A DNA stretch of 64,000 nucleotides from Duganella sacchari (GTDB lineage Bacteria > Pseudomonadota > Gammaproteobacteria > Burkholderiales > Burkholderiaceae_D). Positions 49,491 through 59,608 of this stretch are shown piece by piece (the first letter of the stretch is position 1; each line of letters begins with the position of its first letter). The notes beneath the pieces were generated by a model. The model made no database searches and had not been told where the DNA came from. It was given only the letters and a program-made list of their open reading frames with translations. Made by a program: the position numbers and the translations under genes. The stretch covers positions 496,001-560,000 of the forward strand of contig NZ_FRCX01000003.1 in the NCBI RefSeq assembly GCF_900143065.1, written 5' to 3'.

Positions 49491-52400
49491 TTAGCGGTTG
49501 GGGACGGTGAACCAGCTGGTGGCGTGTTCGGTCGCCGGGGTTTTTCCGGTGACGGCGGCAGTGAAGCCTTGCAGGCCTTGGGCGGCGCGGTATTGCTTGA
49601 GGGCGTCGCTCAGGGCCTGGCTGCCGTCGGCCAGGGCGGCTGCCGAGGCTGCCGGTTTGGCGGTCTCCAGCTGTGGCGCGGAGGACGCCGGCGCGGCCGC
49701 AGTGCTGGCGTAGCCGGCGATGGCGTTGCTCAGGCCGCTCACTTGCTGTTGCAGGGAGGCAGATGGTGTTGCTGTCTGGTTCTGCGCCAGGAACCAGACG
49801 TCCGCGCTCTGGTGCACGCTGCCGTCGTTGCTGGTGTAGCTCGAGGTCAGGCCGACGAGGTTGCCGTTCTGCTGGGTCAGGGTGTGGTTGGCCTTGACGC
49901 TGATCGATGCAATCTTGAGCTGGGCCAGGGTCTTCAGTTCATCGGCCTGGCTGATGCCGTCGGAGTTGCCGTCGATCCAGACGCGCAGTTCGCCGTAGGC
50001 GCTGTCGGCGCTGGTGATCTGGCCGTCGCCGTTGCTGTCCAGCGCTTGCAGGGCGCTGTAGCCGTCCCTGGCCTTGCTGCCGCCGGCCAGCGTGGTGCCG
50101 CTGCCGAACAGTTCGCTGCCGTCGTTGATGATGCCGTCGCCATTGCGGTCCAAGGCCAGCAGGCCGTCGTGGGCGTCGACCCAGCCGGTGCTGACTTTCT
50201 GGCCGGCGCCGCGGATGTCGAACTGGACGCCGGCGGCAATGCTCTGCGTTTGTACGCCGTTGCCGTCAAGGTCGAGGATCAGCGGCGTTGCGTAATTCAC
50301 CGAGGAGGCGTTCAGCGACATGGTCTGGGTGACGGACATCGCTGCCACCTGGCTGCCGGTGAAGGCGTTGGCCTGGGACAGGCTCAGCGCGGCCAGTCCG
50401 GCGGTCGCCAGCGATGGCATCTGGCCGGCGGTGAAGGCTTGCAGCTGGGTGTTGCTGAAGACGATGAGCTGGCTGGTTTTCAGGCCGGCGACCTGGGCGT
50501 TGGTCAGGCCGGCGATCTGGTCGGTGGACAGGTAGCCGATCTGGCTGGCGGTCAGCGCGCCCAGCTGGACCGTGGTCCAGGCCGCCAGCTGGGTGGTGGT
50601 GAAGCCGGAGATCTGGTCCACGCTCAATGCGGCGATCTGGGCGTTTTTGAGCGCGGCCATCTGGGTGGTGGTCAGCGCACCTGCCTGGGTGCCGGTCAGG
50701 GCGTTGAGCTGGGTGCTGCTCAAGGCCTGGATCTGCGCGGTGGTCATGGCGCGCAGCTGGTCGGAGCCGAGTGCGCCCACCTGGTCGACGGTCAGCGCCG
50801 GGATCTGGCTCAGCTTGATCGCGGCAACCTGGTCGGTGGTCAGCGACTGGACTTGCGGATCGGACAGCGCGGCCAGCTGCGCGGTGGTCAGGTAGCCGAT
50901 CTGGGCGGTGCGCAGCGCGGTAATCTGCGTGGTGCTCAGGGCGTACATCTGGTCGGCGGTCATGGCGCCCAGCTGGACACTGGTGAGCGCCTGGATCTGG
51001 CTGGTGTTGAGGCCGACCAGTTTGCTCGTGTCCAGGCTGGACAGTTGCGAGGTGCCGATGGCGGCCACGTCCTGCGTGGTCAGCGCGCCCAGTTGGTCGG
51101 TGGACAGGCCGGTGAAGGCGTCGACGCTCAGCGCGGCTGCTTGTTGCGTGCTCAGCGCTTGCAGCTGGTCGGTGCTGAAGGCGGCGATCTGGCTGGCGTC
51201 CACGGCGTTGACCTGGGCGGTTTTCAGGCCGCGTACCTGGCTGGTGGTCAGCGCGGACGTTTGCGCGGTGCTGAGGCCGGCGAACTGGCCGGCGCTCAAT
51301 GCTGCCACGTCCTGGGTGTCGAGCGCGGCCACTTGCGCCGTGCTCAGCGCAGCCAGCTGGTCGGCTGTCAGCGTTGGCATCTGGGCGGTGGACAGGCCGG
51401 TCATCTGGTCGCTGCGCAGTGCGGCGATCTGGGCCGTGCTGAGGCTGCTGATCTGCGCGGTGGTCATGGTGGCGATCTGCACCGTGCGCAGCGACTGGAT
51501 CTGGTCGCTGCCGAGCGCGGCCAGGCTGTCGACGGTAAAGCCGTACGCCAGCTGGGCGGTGGTCAGCGCCGTGATGTGGTCGGTGTCGAGCGCTGCGGCC
51601 TGGGCCGTGGTGAGGCCATTGCTGAGCTGGCTCGTGCCAAGTGCTGCCAGTTGCGCAGTGCTCAGGGCGTTGAGCTGGAGCGCAGCCATGGCGCCCAGTT
51701 GCTGGGCGTTCAGGGCGGCGATCTGGCGCGTGGTCAGGACGCCGACGTCCGCCGTTTCCAGCGCGGCCACCTGGTCGCTGCCCAGGGCGGCGATTTGCTG
51801 GGTGGTCAGTGTGGTGGTCTGGGCGGTGGTCAGGGCGACGATCTGTTCGGTGGTCAGCAGGCTGATCTGGGCCGTGCTCAGCGTCGCGGTTTGCGCGGTG
51901 CGCAGTGCGGCCAGCTGGTCGGTGGTCAGCGCGGCAATCGCGGCCGCGCCCACGCCCCAGGTCAGCTGGCTGGTGCTCAGCGCGCTGATGTGGTTGGTGT
52001 CCAGTGCGGCCAGCTGCGCTGTGCTGAGACCGGCACTGATCTGGGCCGTGGTCAGCGCGGCCAGCTCGGTGCTGGTCAGGCTGTTGAGCTGGTCGGTGCT
52101 CAGCGTGTTCAGCTGGTCGCTGGTCAGGGCCTGCATCTGGCGCGTGCTGAACGAGGACAGGTCGGCGGTTTCCAGGGCGGCGATCTGGTCGGTGGTCAGG
52201 GCGGCCACCTGCCTGGTGGCCAGCGCGGCGGCTTGCGCGGTGGTCAGCGCGACGATTTGCGCGGTGGTCAGGCCGCTGCTGACCTGGTCGGTGCTCAAGG
52301 TGCTGATCTGCGCGGTCGACAGCGAGGCCAGCTGGTCGGTCAGCAGCGCTTGCAGCTGATCGGTGTTCAGCAGGCCCAGCTGTGCCGTGCCCAGTGCGGC

Positions 52401-55400
52401 CAGGTCGACGGTTTCCAGTGCGGCCACCTGGGCGCTGGTCAGGGCGCCCAGCTGCATGCTGTTGAGCGCGCGCACTTGCTGCGTGGTCAGCGCGACGATC
52501 TGGTCGGTGGTCAGCGCGCCAAACTGGCCCGATTGCAGGTTGCGGATGGCGGCGGTGCTGATGACGGCGAACTGGTCGGTGCTCAAGGTGCTGAGCTGTC
52601 CGGTACTCAGTGCACCGGCCTGGGTCGAGGTCAGGGCGCCGATCTGGGCCGTGGTCAGCTGGCTGAACTGGCTGGTGGTCAGCGATTCCAGCATGGCCGT
52701 GGTCAGCGCGGTGAAGGCGCTGGTGGACAGGGCGTTGAGCTGGTCGCTGGTCAGCGCGGCAAATTGCGTGGTGCTCAGTGCGGCCAGCTGGTTGCTGCGC
52801 AGCGCAACAAAGTCGGCCGTGCTCAGCGCACCGATCTGGCTGGTGCTGAAGGCGGCAATCTGGGCCGAGTTGAGCGCGGTGGCTTGCGTGCTGTTCAGCG
52901 CGGCAACCTGGTCGGTGTTGAGGGCCTTGATCTGATCGCTGCTGATGCCGGTCATTTGCGCGGTGGTCAGCACGCTGACCAGGTCGGTGGTCAGCGCGGC
53001 GATGTTGGCGGTGGTGATGGCGGCAATCTGCGTGCTCTTGAGCGCGATGAAGTCGGCGCTTTCCAGCGCGTCAAGCTGGTCGCTGCTGAGTGCGGCGACC
53101 TGGGCGGTGCCCAGCGAGGCGGCCTGCATGCTGCTCAGTGCCACCATCTGGTCGGTGGTGATGGCGCCGAACTGGGCGGCGTTGAGCGCGGCGATCTGGC
53201 TGCTGGACAGGGTGGCGAAGTTGTCGGTGCTGAGGGCGGCGATCTGGCTGCTGCTCAGTGCGTTCAACTGGCGCGTGCCCAGGTTGTCCACCTGCAGTGT
53301 GGTCAGCGCGGCGACCTGGTCGGTAGTCAGCGCGCGTGCCTGCGACGAGGTCAGTGCGTCGATCTGGTCGGTGGTCAGGTGCTGCAACTGGTCGATGGTC
53401 AGCGAGATCAGCTGGTTGGTGCTGAGGCCGGCAACTTGCGCGGTTTTCAGCGCCGACACGGCGTCCGTGCCCAGGGCCTGGAACTGGTCGGTGCTCAGCG
53501 CGCCAAGCTGGGCACCGCTGAGGCCGGCGGCCTGCTGGGTGCTGAAGCCGGCAATGTGGGCCAGGTCCAGCTGGCTCATCTGCAAGGTGCTCAGCGCGGC
53601 GATCTGGTTGCTGCTCAGGACGGCCAGGTCTTCCAGCTCCAGCGCGGCCAGCTGGGACGAGTTCAGCGAGGCGATCTGCGCGGTCGCCAGCATGCCGGCC
53701 TGGTCGGTGGTCAGCAGGATGATCTGGTCGCTGCTCAGTGCGCGGAATTGCGTGGTGGTCAGCGCGTTGAGCTGGGCGGTGCCGAGGTTTTGCCACTGGA
53801 CGCCGTACAGGCTGTTGAGCTGGTCGCTGCTCAGCGCCTGCAACTGCGCGGCCTTGAGGACGGCCAGGTCTTCAGTTTCGACGGCCTGGATCTGGCTTGT
53901 GGTCAGTGCGGCCACCTGCGCCGTGCCCAGCGCCTGCACCTGCTGGGTGGTCAGGGCAATGATGCGGTCGTTGGTCAGCGCTTGCAGCTGGGTGCTGCTG
54001 AGGGCCTGGATCTGGCTGGTCTTGAGCGCGGCCAGGTCTTCCAGCTCGATCGCGCCGAGCTGGGCGGTGGTCAGCAGCGCCACTTGCGCCGTGCTCAGGA
54101 AGCCGAATTGCTGGGTGGTCAGGCCGACGATCTGGTCACTGCTGAGTGCCTGCAGCTGCGCGCTGCTGAGCGCGGTCAGCTGGACCAGGCCCAGGCTTTG
54201 CAGCTGGCCCGGTTGCAGCGTGTTCAGCTGGTCGCTCGACAGCGCCTGGATCTGCGCGGATTTCAGCGCGAACAGGTCGTCGGTGCTCAGGGCTTGTACT
54301 TGCGCCGAGGTCAGCGCGCGCAACTGGCCGCTGCTCAGCGCCTGGGCCTGGGAGGTGGTCAGGGCGCCGACCTGGTCGGAGGTCAGCAGCTGCACCTGGT
54401 CGCTGCTCAGCGCCAGGATCTGCGCGGTTTTCATGGCGGCCAGGTCGACCAGTTCCACGGCACGCAGCTGGTCGCTGCTCAGCGAGGCGACACCGGCGGT
54501 GCTCAGTGCGCCGATCTGGCGCGTGGTCAGGGCCACGATCTGGGCGGTGTTGAAGCCCGCGATCTGGGCCGTGGTGAGGCCGGCGATCTGGTTGGTGGTC
54601 AGGCCCTGGATCTGGTCAGTGCTGAGGTTGTTCAAGCCGCCCAGCGCTGCCAGCTGGGCGGCGCTCAAGGCGGCGAAGTCGTCGGTGCTCAGCGCGCCGA
54701 TCTGGTCGGAGTTCAGCGCCGTCAGCTGGGTGGTCGACATGGCGGCCACCTGGTTGCTCTTGAGCGCGACAATCTGGTCGGTGCTCAACAGCGCCACTTG
54801 CGCGGTGCGCAGGGCGCCGATCTGGGCCGATTTGAGCGCGCCGATGTCATCCGTGTTCAGCGCGGCCAGCTGGTTGTTGCCCAGCGCGGCGATCTGGGCC
54901 GTGATGAGGGCGCCGATCTGCTGGGTGCTGAGGGCGGCAATCTGCGAGGTCAGCAGCGATTGCAGCTGCGCCGTGCTCAGCGCGGCCAGCTGGGCCAGCG
55001 TGACGGCTTGCAGCTGGTCGGTGCTGATGGCGTCCAGCTGGTCGCTGGACAGGGCCAGCACTTGCTGGGTCTTGAGCGCGGCCAGGTCTTGCGATTCCAG
55101 CGCCACGATCTGGTCGGTGTTCAGCGCGGACAGTTGCGCGGTGCTCAGGTTGGCCACTTGCAGCGTGCTGAGGCCGGCGATCTGACTGCTGTTCAGCAGC
55201 ACCAGTTGCGCCGTTTTCAGCGCGTTGATCTGGGCCGTTTTCATGGCGGCCAGGTCCTGGGTTTCCAGCGCGGCCAGCTGGCTGGCGCTCAGCGACTGGA
55301 TCTGGGTGCTGTTCAGGCTGGACGCTTGCAGCGTGCTCAGCGCCACGATCTGGTCGGTGCTCAGCGACTGGAACTGGGCGGTGGTCAGTGCGGCGATCTG

Positions 55401-58400
55401 GGCGGTGTTGAGGACGCGGAACTGGTCGCTCAGCAGTGCGCTGAGCTGGTCCGTGCTCAGCACCGCCATTTGCGCGGTGCGCAGCGCGGCAATCGCGGCG
55501 GTGGACAGGCCTTGCAGCTGGCTGGCGTCAAGCGCATTGAGCTGGGCCGAGGTTAGGCCGGTGATTTGCTGGGTGGTCAGCGCGCCGGTCTGGCGACTGC
55601 TCAGGCCGGCCACCTGGGCGGTGCCCAGGGCGGCGATCTGCTGGGTGCGCAGCGATGCGAGGTCTTGCGTTTCCATCGCATTCAGCTGGTCGCTGCCCAG
55701 CGCGGCCACTTGCTGGCTGCTCAGGTTGCTGACTTGCTGGGTGGTCAGTGCAATGATCTGGTCGCTATTGAGCGTGGCCACCTGGGCCGTGCGCAGCGCG
55801 GTGATCTGCTGGGTCTTGAGGCGCGACAGGCCATCCGTGCCCAAGGCCACCAGCTGGTCGCTGCTCAGCAGGCTGATGTGCGTGCTGGTCAGGCCGGCAA
55901 CCTGGCCGGTAGTCAGTTCGGCGACTTGCGTGGTGTTCAGTGCTTGCAGCTGGCTGCTGCTCAGGGCGCCGATCTGGGCCGTGGTCAGCGCTTGCACCTG
56001 GGCGCTGGTGAGGGCATTCAGATTGTCGCTGCCGAGGCCGGCGATCTGCTGGGTTTTCAGCGCAGCCAGGTCGCGCGTTTCCAGCGCGATGACCTGGTCG
56101 GTGGACAGCACGGACAGCTGGCGCGTGCTCAGGTTGCTGACCTGCAGCGTCGACAGCGCCACGATCTGGTCGCTATTGAGCGCGGCGATCTGGCTGGTGC
56201 TGAAGGCGGCTACCTGCTGGGTTTTCAGGGCGGCCAGGTCCTGGGTTTCGATGGCTTGCACCTGGTTGCTGTCAAGGGCGGCAACTTGCGCGGTGTTGAG
56301 GCTGCTGATTTGTGCGGTGCTCAGCGCGGCCACCTGTGCCGTGCCCAGCGCCTGGACCTGGTTAGAGGTCAGCGCGGCGGCTTGCTGGGTTTTCAGCGCG
56401 GCCAGCAGCGACAGGCTCAGCGCGGCAATTGCGCCGGTGCCCAGGCTGGCGATCTGGTTGCTGGTTAGCGCGCCCAGGTCCTGGCTTTCCATGGCGTTGA
56501 GCTGGTCGGTCGACAGCGCACCCAGCTGACGCGTGCTGAGCTGGCTGGCTTGCTGCGTGGTCAGCGCAACGATCTGGTCGCTGGTGACGGCGGCGATCTG
56601 TTTGCTGCTCAGTGCGTTGAGCTGGCTGGACTTGAGGGCGGCCCAGTCGGCGGTGGTCAAGACGGCCACCTGCTCGGTCAGCAGGTAGCTGATCTGGGCG
56701 CTGGTCAGGGCGCCGATCTGCAAGGTGCTCAGCACGGCCAGCTGGCTGCTGCTCAGGACCTGCACCTGGTCCGAGGTCAGCTGGATCAGCTGCTCGGTCT
56801 TCAGCGCGGCCACCTGGCCCGGCGTCAGCGTGGCGATGGCCTTGGTGCCCAGGCCCAGCAGCTGGCTGGTCTTCAGCGCGGCGAAGTCCTGGGTTTCCAT
56901 GGCGTTCATCTGGTCGCTGGTCAGCGCCACCAGTTGCACCGGCGTCAGTGCGCCGGCCTGGGCGGTGGTGAGGGCGACGATGAGGTCGGTATTCAGTGCG
57001 GCCACCTGGCCGGCGGTCAGCGCGGCAATCTGGTTGGTCTTGAGTGCGGCAAAGTCGCGCGTTTCCAGCGCGTTCAGCTGGTTGGTCGACAGCGCGGCCA
57101 GGCTGCGCGTGTTGAGGCTGGCGACTTGCTGGGTGCTCAGCGCAACGATCTGGTCGGTGGTCAGCGCCGCCAGCTGGTCGCTGGTGAGCGCGTTCAGCGC
57201 GGCCGTGCCCAGCACGGACAACTGGTCGGTGGTGATGGCGGCAATCGCGTCGCTGATGAGGGCGACGACCTGGCGGGTTTGCAGCGCGTTGAGATCGGCT
57301 GTCTGCATGACGGCCACTTGCGCGGTGCTCAACGCGGCCACCTGCTTGCTGGTCAGCGCAGTATATTGCTGGGTGCTGAGACCGATGATCTGGTCGCTGT
57401 CGAGCGCGGCGATCTGGCCATTGGTCAGTGCGGCGATCTGGTTGGTCTTGAGCGCGGCCAGGTCACGGGTTTCCATGACGGCGACCTGCTCGGTGCCCAT
57501 GGCGGCGACTTGCTGCGTCGTCAGCGCGCCGGCCTGGGCCGTGGTGAGGCTGACGATCTGATCGCTGCTGAGCACGCTCAACTGGCGGCTGCTCAGTGCT
57601 GCCACCTGGGCCGTGCTCAAGGCCGCGAACTGGTCGGTGGTCAGCAGGCTGACGTTGCTGGTGCTCAGGCCGGCCAGCTGCTGGGTGCGGATCGCAGCGA
57701 GGTCGGCGGTCGACAGCGCGGCCAGCTGGTCGCTCGAGAAGGCTGACAGTTGCAGCGAGGTCAGGGCGTTGGCCTGCGCGGTTTTCAGCGCGGCGATCTG
57801 GGCGGTGCTCAGGGCGGCAATCAGGCTGGTGCTCAGGGCGGCGAATTGCTGCGTCTTGAGGCTGCCAAATACGGTGTCGCCCAGCGCTGCCACCTGCGAC
57901 GACGACAGCGCGGCAATCTGCTGGGTGGTGAAGCCGCCGACCTGCACGGATGTCAGCACGGCGATATTGTCGGTGCTGAGCGCGGCCAGCTGCTTGCTTT
58001 GCAGCGCGCTCAGTTGCGCCGAATTCAGCGCGGCCACTTGCGCGCTCGACAGGATAGACATGGCGGCGGTGGAGATGGCAGCGACCTGCTGGGTGCGCAG
58101 CGCGGCCACGTCTTGCGTGTCCAGCGCGGCCAGCTGGGTGGTCGACAGCGTGCCGATCTGCGCGGTGCCCAGCGCGGCGGCCTGGGCGGTGCTCAGGCTG
58201 ACGATCTGATCGGTGCCCAGTGCGTTGAGCTGGTTGGAGGTCAGCACCGCCACCTGCTGGGTGCGCAGCGCGGCGATGTCGCGGGTTTCAATCGCGGCCA
58301 GCTGATTGCTGTTCAGTGCTTGCAGCTGCGCGCTTTGCAGCGCGGTGAACTGGCCGGTGGTCAGCGCGACGATCTGGTCGGTGGTCAGTGCACGGATCTG

Positions 58401-59399
58401 GCCCAGCGACATGGCGGCCACCTGGGCCGTGGTCAGTGCGGCGATCTGGTCCGTGCCCAGCAGCGCGGTGGTGGCGCTGCCCAGTGCGGCCAGCTGGTTG
58501 CTGCGCAGCGCGGCGAAGTCCTGGGTTTCCATCGCGGCCAGCTGGGTGCTGGACAGCTGGCTCAGCTGCAGCGTGGTCAGCGCCACGGTTTGCGCCGTGG
58601 TCAGCGCGACGATCTGGTCGGTGCTGAGGGCGGCAAACTGTTTGGTGGTCAGCGCGGCGATCTGCGCGGTTTTGAGGGCAGCAAAGCCGTCCGTGCCCAG
58701 CGCGGCCAGCTGCTCGGTGCCGAGCGCGGCAATCAGCGTGGTCGACAGGTTGCTGGACTGGGCGGTGCGCAGCGCGCCGATCTGGTCGCTGTTGAGCGTG
58801 GTGATCTGGCTGGTGCCCAGCGCATTCAGCTGCTGGCTGCCGAGTACATTGATGTCGGCCGTCTCGATGCCGGCCAGTTGCGCGCTGGTCAGGGCAGCGA
58901 TCTGGCGGGTGGACAGGGCGACAGCCTGGCTGGTGGTCAGCGCGGCAATCTGGCTGCTGCCCAGCGTGCGCAGTTGGGTGGTGCTCAGCGACGCCAGCTG
59001 CGCGGTCTTGAGCGCAGCGATGTCGTTGGTCGGGATCAGGGAGAATTGCGTTGTCGTCAGCGAGCCCAGCTGTGCCGTCGATAGCGCGGCAAACTGGTCG
59101 GTCGTCAGGCCGGCGGTCAGCTGGTCGGTGGTCAGGTTCACCAGCTGGCCCGTGGTCAGGGCGGCAATTTGCTTGGTCGTCAGACCCTGGCCCAGTTGCT
59201 GGGTGGTCAGCGCGGCCAAGGTGCGCGTCGTCATTGCACGCAGCTGGGCGGTGCCGATCACGGCCAGATTCTGGAGGCTCAAGGCTTGCACCTGCGCGGT
59301 CGACAGCAAGCTGATGTCCTCCGTGCTCATCTGGATGACTTGGCTGGTCTGCAAGCTGGCGATTTGGTCGGTGTTAAAACCTGGTATTAAAGATGGCAT
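49491..59399 (-). CDS. Giant octapeptide-repeat type I secreted protein (3302 aa)
   Basis: Starts MPSLIPGFNTDQIA with no signal peptide, then about 375 octads of the same kind as in the plus-strand giants. Its octads are more varied and lack the strict 217-residue super-repeat; charged pairs such as ALETQDLA-ALKTQQIA recur at irregular intervals of roughly 7 to 17 octads. The C-terminal module keeps LDLDGNGV, LDRNGDGIIND, LDSNGDGQITSAD and IDGNSDGISQADE. The last residues (SWFTVPNR) differ from the other two. The start at 59399 is favoured over the upstream in-frame ATG because of the AGGAG 10 nt before it. Export by a type I system is inferred; no second transporter pair is nearby. Confidence 0.85.
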   Translation of the reverse strand: MPSLIPGFNTDQIASLQTSQVIQMSTEDISLLSTAQVQALSLQNLAVIGTAQLRAMTTRTLAALTTQQLGQGLTTKQIAALTTGQLVNLTTDQLTAGLTTDQFAALSTAQLGSLTTTQFSLIPTNDIAALKTAQLASLSTTQLRTLGSSQIAALTTSQAVALSTRQIAALTSAQLAGIETADINVLGSQQLNALGTSQITTLNSDQIGALRTAQSSNLSTTLIAALGTEQLAALGTDGFAALKTAQIAALTTKQFAALSTDQIVALTTAQTVALTTLQLSQLSSTQLAAMETQDFAALRSNQLAALGSATTALLGTDQIAALTTAQVAAMSLGQIRALTTDQIVALTTGQFTALQSAQLQALNSNQLAAIETRDIAALRTQQVAVLTSNQLNALGTDQIVSLSTAQAAALGTAQIGTLSTTQLAALDTQDVAALRTQQVAAISTAAMSILSSAQVAALNSAQLSALQSKQLAALSTDNIAVLTSVQVGGFTTQQIAALSSSQVAALGDTVFGSLKTQQFAALSTSLIAALSTAQIAALKTAQANALTSLQLSAFSSDQLAALSTADLAAIRTQQLAGLSTSNVSLLTTDQFAALSTAQVAALSSRQLSVLSSDQIVSLTTAQAGALTTQQVAAMGTEQVAVMETRDLAALKTNQIAALTNGQIAALDSDQIIGLSTQQYTALTSKQVAALSTAQVAVMQTADLNALQTRQVVALISDAIAAITTDQLSVLGTAALNALTSDQLAALTTDQIVALSTQQVASLNTRSLAALSTNQLNALETRDFAALKTNQIAALTAGQVAALNTDLIVALTTAQAGALTPVQLVALTSDQMNAMETQDFAALKTSQLLGLGTKAIATLTPGQVAALKTEQLIQLTSDQVQVLSSSQLAVLSTLQIGALTSAQISYLLTEQVAVLTTADWAALKSSQLNALSSKQIAAVTSDQIVALTTQQASQLSTRQLGALSTDQLNAMESQDLGALTSNQIASLGTGAIAALSLSLLAALKTQQAAALTSNQVQALGTAQVAALSTAQISSLNTAQVAALDSNQVQAIETQDLAALKTQQVAAFSTSQIAALNSDQIVALSTLQVSNLSTRQLSVLSTDQVIALETRDLAALKTQQIAGLGSDNLNALTSAQVQALTTAQIGALSSSQLQALNTTQVAELTTGQVAGLTSTHISLLSSDQLVALGTDGLSRLKTQQITALRTAQVATLNSDQIIALTTQQVSNLSSQQVAALGSDQLNAMETQDLASLRTQQIAALGTAQVAGLSSRQTGALTTQQITGLTSAQLNALDASQLQGLSTAAIAALRTAQMAVLSTDQLSALLSDQFRVLNTAQIAALTTAQFQSLSTDQIVALSTLQASSLNSTQIQSLSASQLAALETQDLAAMKTAQINALKTAQLVLLNSSQIAGLSTLQVANLSTAQLSALNTDQIVALESQDLAALKTQQVLALSSDQLDAISTDQLQAVTLAQLAALSTAQLQSLLTSQIAALSTQQIGALITAQIAALGNNQLAALNTDDIGALKSAQIGALRTAQVALLSTDQIVALKSNQVAAMSTTQLTALNSDQIGALSTDDFAALSAAQLAALGGLNNLSTDQIQGLTTNQIAGLTTAQIAGFNTAQIVALTTRQIGALSTAGVASLSSDQLRAVELVDLAAMKTAQILALSSDQVQLLTSDQVGALTTSQAQALSSGQLRALTSAQVQALSTDDLFALKSAQIQALSSDQLNTLQPGQLQSLGLVQLTALSSAQLQALSSDQIVGLTTQQFGFLSTAQVALLTTAQLGAIELEDLAALKTSQIQALSSTQLQALTNDRIIALTTQQVQALGTAQVAALTTSQIQAVETEDLAVLKAAQLQALSSDQLNSLYGVQWQNLGTAQLNALTTTQFRALSSDQIILLTTDQAGMLATAQIASLNSSQLAALELEDLAVLSSNQIAALSTLQMSQLDLAHIAGFSTQQAAGLSGAQLGALSTDQFQALGTDAVSALKTAQVAGLSTNQLISLTIDQLQHLTTDQIDALTSSQARALTTDQVAALTTLQVDNLGTRQLNALSSSQIAALSTDNFATLSSSQIAALNAAQFGAITTDQMVALSSMQAASLGTAQVAALSSDQLDALESADFIALKSTQIAAITTANIAALTTDLVSVLTTAQMTGISSDQIKALNTDQVAALNSTQATALNSAQIAAFSTSQIGALSTADFVALRSNQLAALSTTQFAALTSDQLNALSTSAFTALTTAMLESLTTSQFSQLTTAQIGALTSTQAGALSTGQLSTLSTDQFAVISTAAIRNLQSGQFGALTTDQIVALTTQQVRALNSMQLGALTSAQVAALETVDLAALGTAQLGLLNTDQLQALLTDQLASLSTAQISTLSTDQVSSGLTTAQIVALTTAQAAALATRQVAALTTDQIAALETADLSSFSTRQMQALTSDQLNTLSTDQLNSLTSTELAALTTAQISAGLSTAQLAALDTNHISALSTSQLTWGVGAAAIAALTTDQLAALRTAQTATLSTAQISLLTTEQIVALTTAQTTTLTTQQIAALGSDQVAALETADVGVLTTRQIAALNAQQLGAMAALQLNALSTAQLAALGTSQLSNGLTTAQAAALDTDHITALTTAQLAYGFTVDSLAALGSDQIQSLRTVQIATMTTAQISSLSTAQIAALRSDQMTGLSTAQMPTLTADQLAALSTAQVAALDTQDVAALSAGQFAGLSTAQTSALTTSQVRGLKTAQVNAVDASQIAAFSTDQLQALSTQQAAALSVDAFTGLSTDQLGALTTQDVAAIGTSQLSSLDTSKLVGLNTSQIQALTSVQLGAMTADQMYALSTTQITALRTAQIGYLTTAQLAALSDPQVQSLTTDQVAAIKLSQIPALTVDQVGALGSDQLRAMTTAQIQALSSTQLNALTGTQAGALTTTQMAALKNAQIAALSVDQISGFTTTQLAAWTTVQLGALTASQIGYLSTDQIAGLTNAQVAGLKTSQLIVFSNTQLQAFTAGQMPSLATAGLAALSLSQANAFTGSQVAAMSVTQTMSLNASSVNYATPLILDLDGNGVQTQSIAAGVQFDIRGAGQKVSTGWVDAHDGLLALDRNGDGIINDGSELFGSGTTLAGGSKARDGYSALQALDSNGDGQITSADSAYGELRVWIDGNSDGISQADELKTLAQLKIASISVKANHTLTQQNGNLVGLTSSYTSNDGSVHQSADVWFLAQNQTATPSASLQQQVSGLSNAIAGYASTAAAPASSAPQLETAKPAASAAALADGSQALSDALKQYRAAQGLQGFTAAVTGKTPATEHATSWFTVPNR
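50310..59381 (-). repeat. Octapeptide (24-bp) repeat array of the third giant
   Basis: About 375 tandem octads with Leu at 2, Ser/Thr at 4 and Gln/Asp at 6. Extra residues that break the phase occur before units such as QGLTTKQ, AGLTTDQ and SGLTTAQ. Unlike the array at 1887-9008, no fixed long period is evident by eye. Confidence 0.85.
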
Positions 59400-59409
59400 G
59401 GTCGATATT

Positions 59410-59414
59410 CTCCT
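59410..59414 (-). promoter_or_regulatory. Ribosome binding site of the third giant gene
   Basis: AGGAG on the minus strand, 10 nt before the ATG at 59399. It shares the string AGGAGAAT with the site before the second giant gene and rules out the longer start at 59438, which lies upstream of it. Confidence 0.65.
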
Positions 59415-59608
59415 GACGATAGAATATAGTACCGCCAAACGGCCTTATCCAGAGAGAAGAGCGCTAAAAATCCTTTAAATCTTGGTCTGAAAACAATGAC
59501 TTAGCGTTGATTTTTCCGCCAAGAAAGTCGCCGATTTTTGCGCGCAAAATAGGTAATCAGGAAACACTGTAAGATGCTGTTCCGTGTCCATCTTCTATTT
59601 TCCCGGCT

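Noticed and set aside
49524..55556. Long plus-strand frame opposite the third giant gene
   Set aside because: The same shadow effect of the repeat. The coding strand has a good start site and a recognisable C-terminal domain; this frame has neither.
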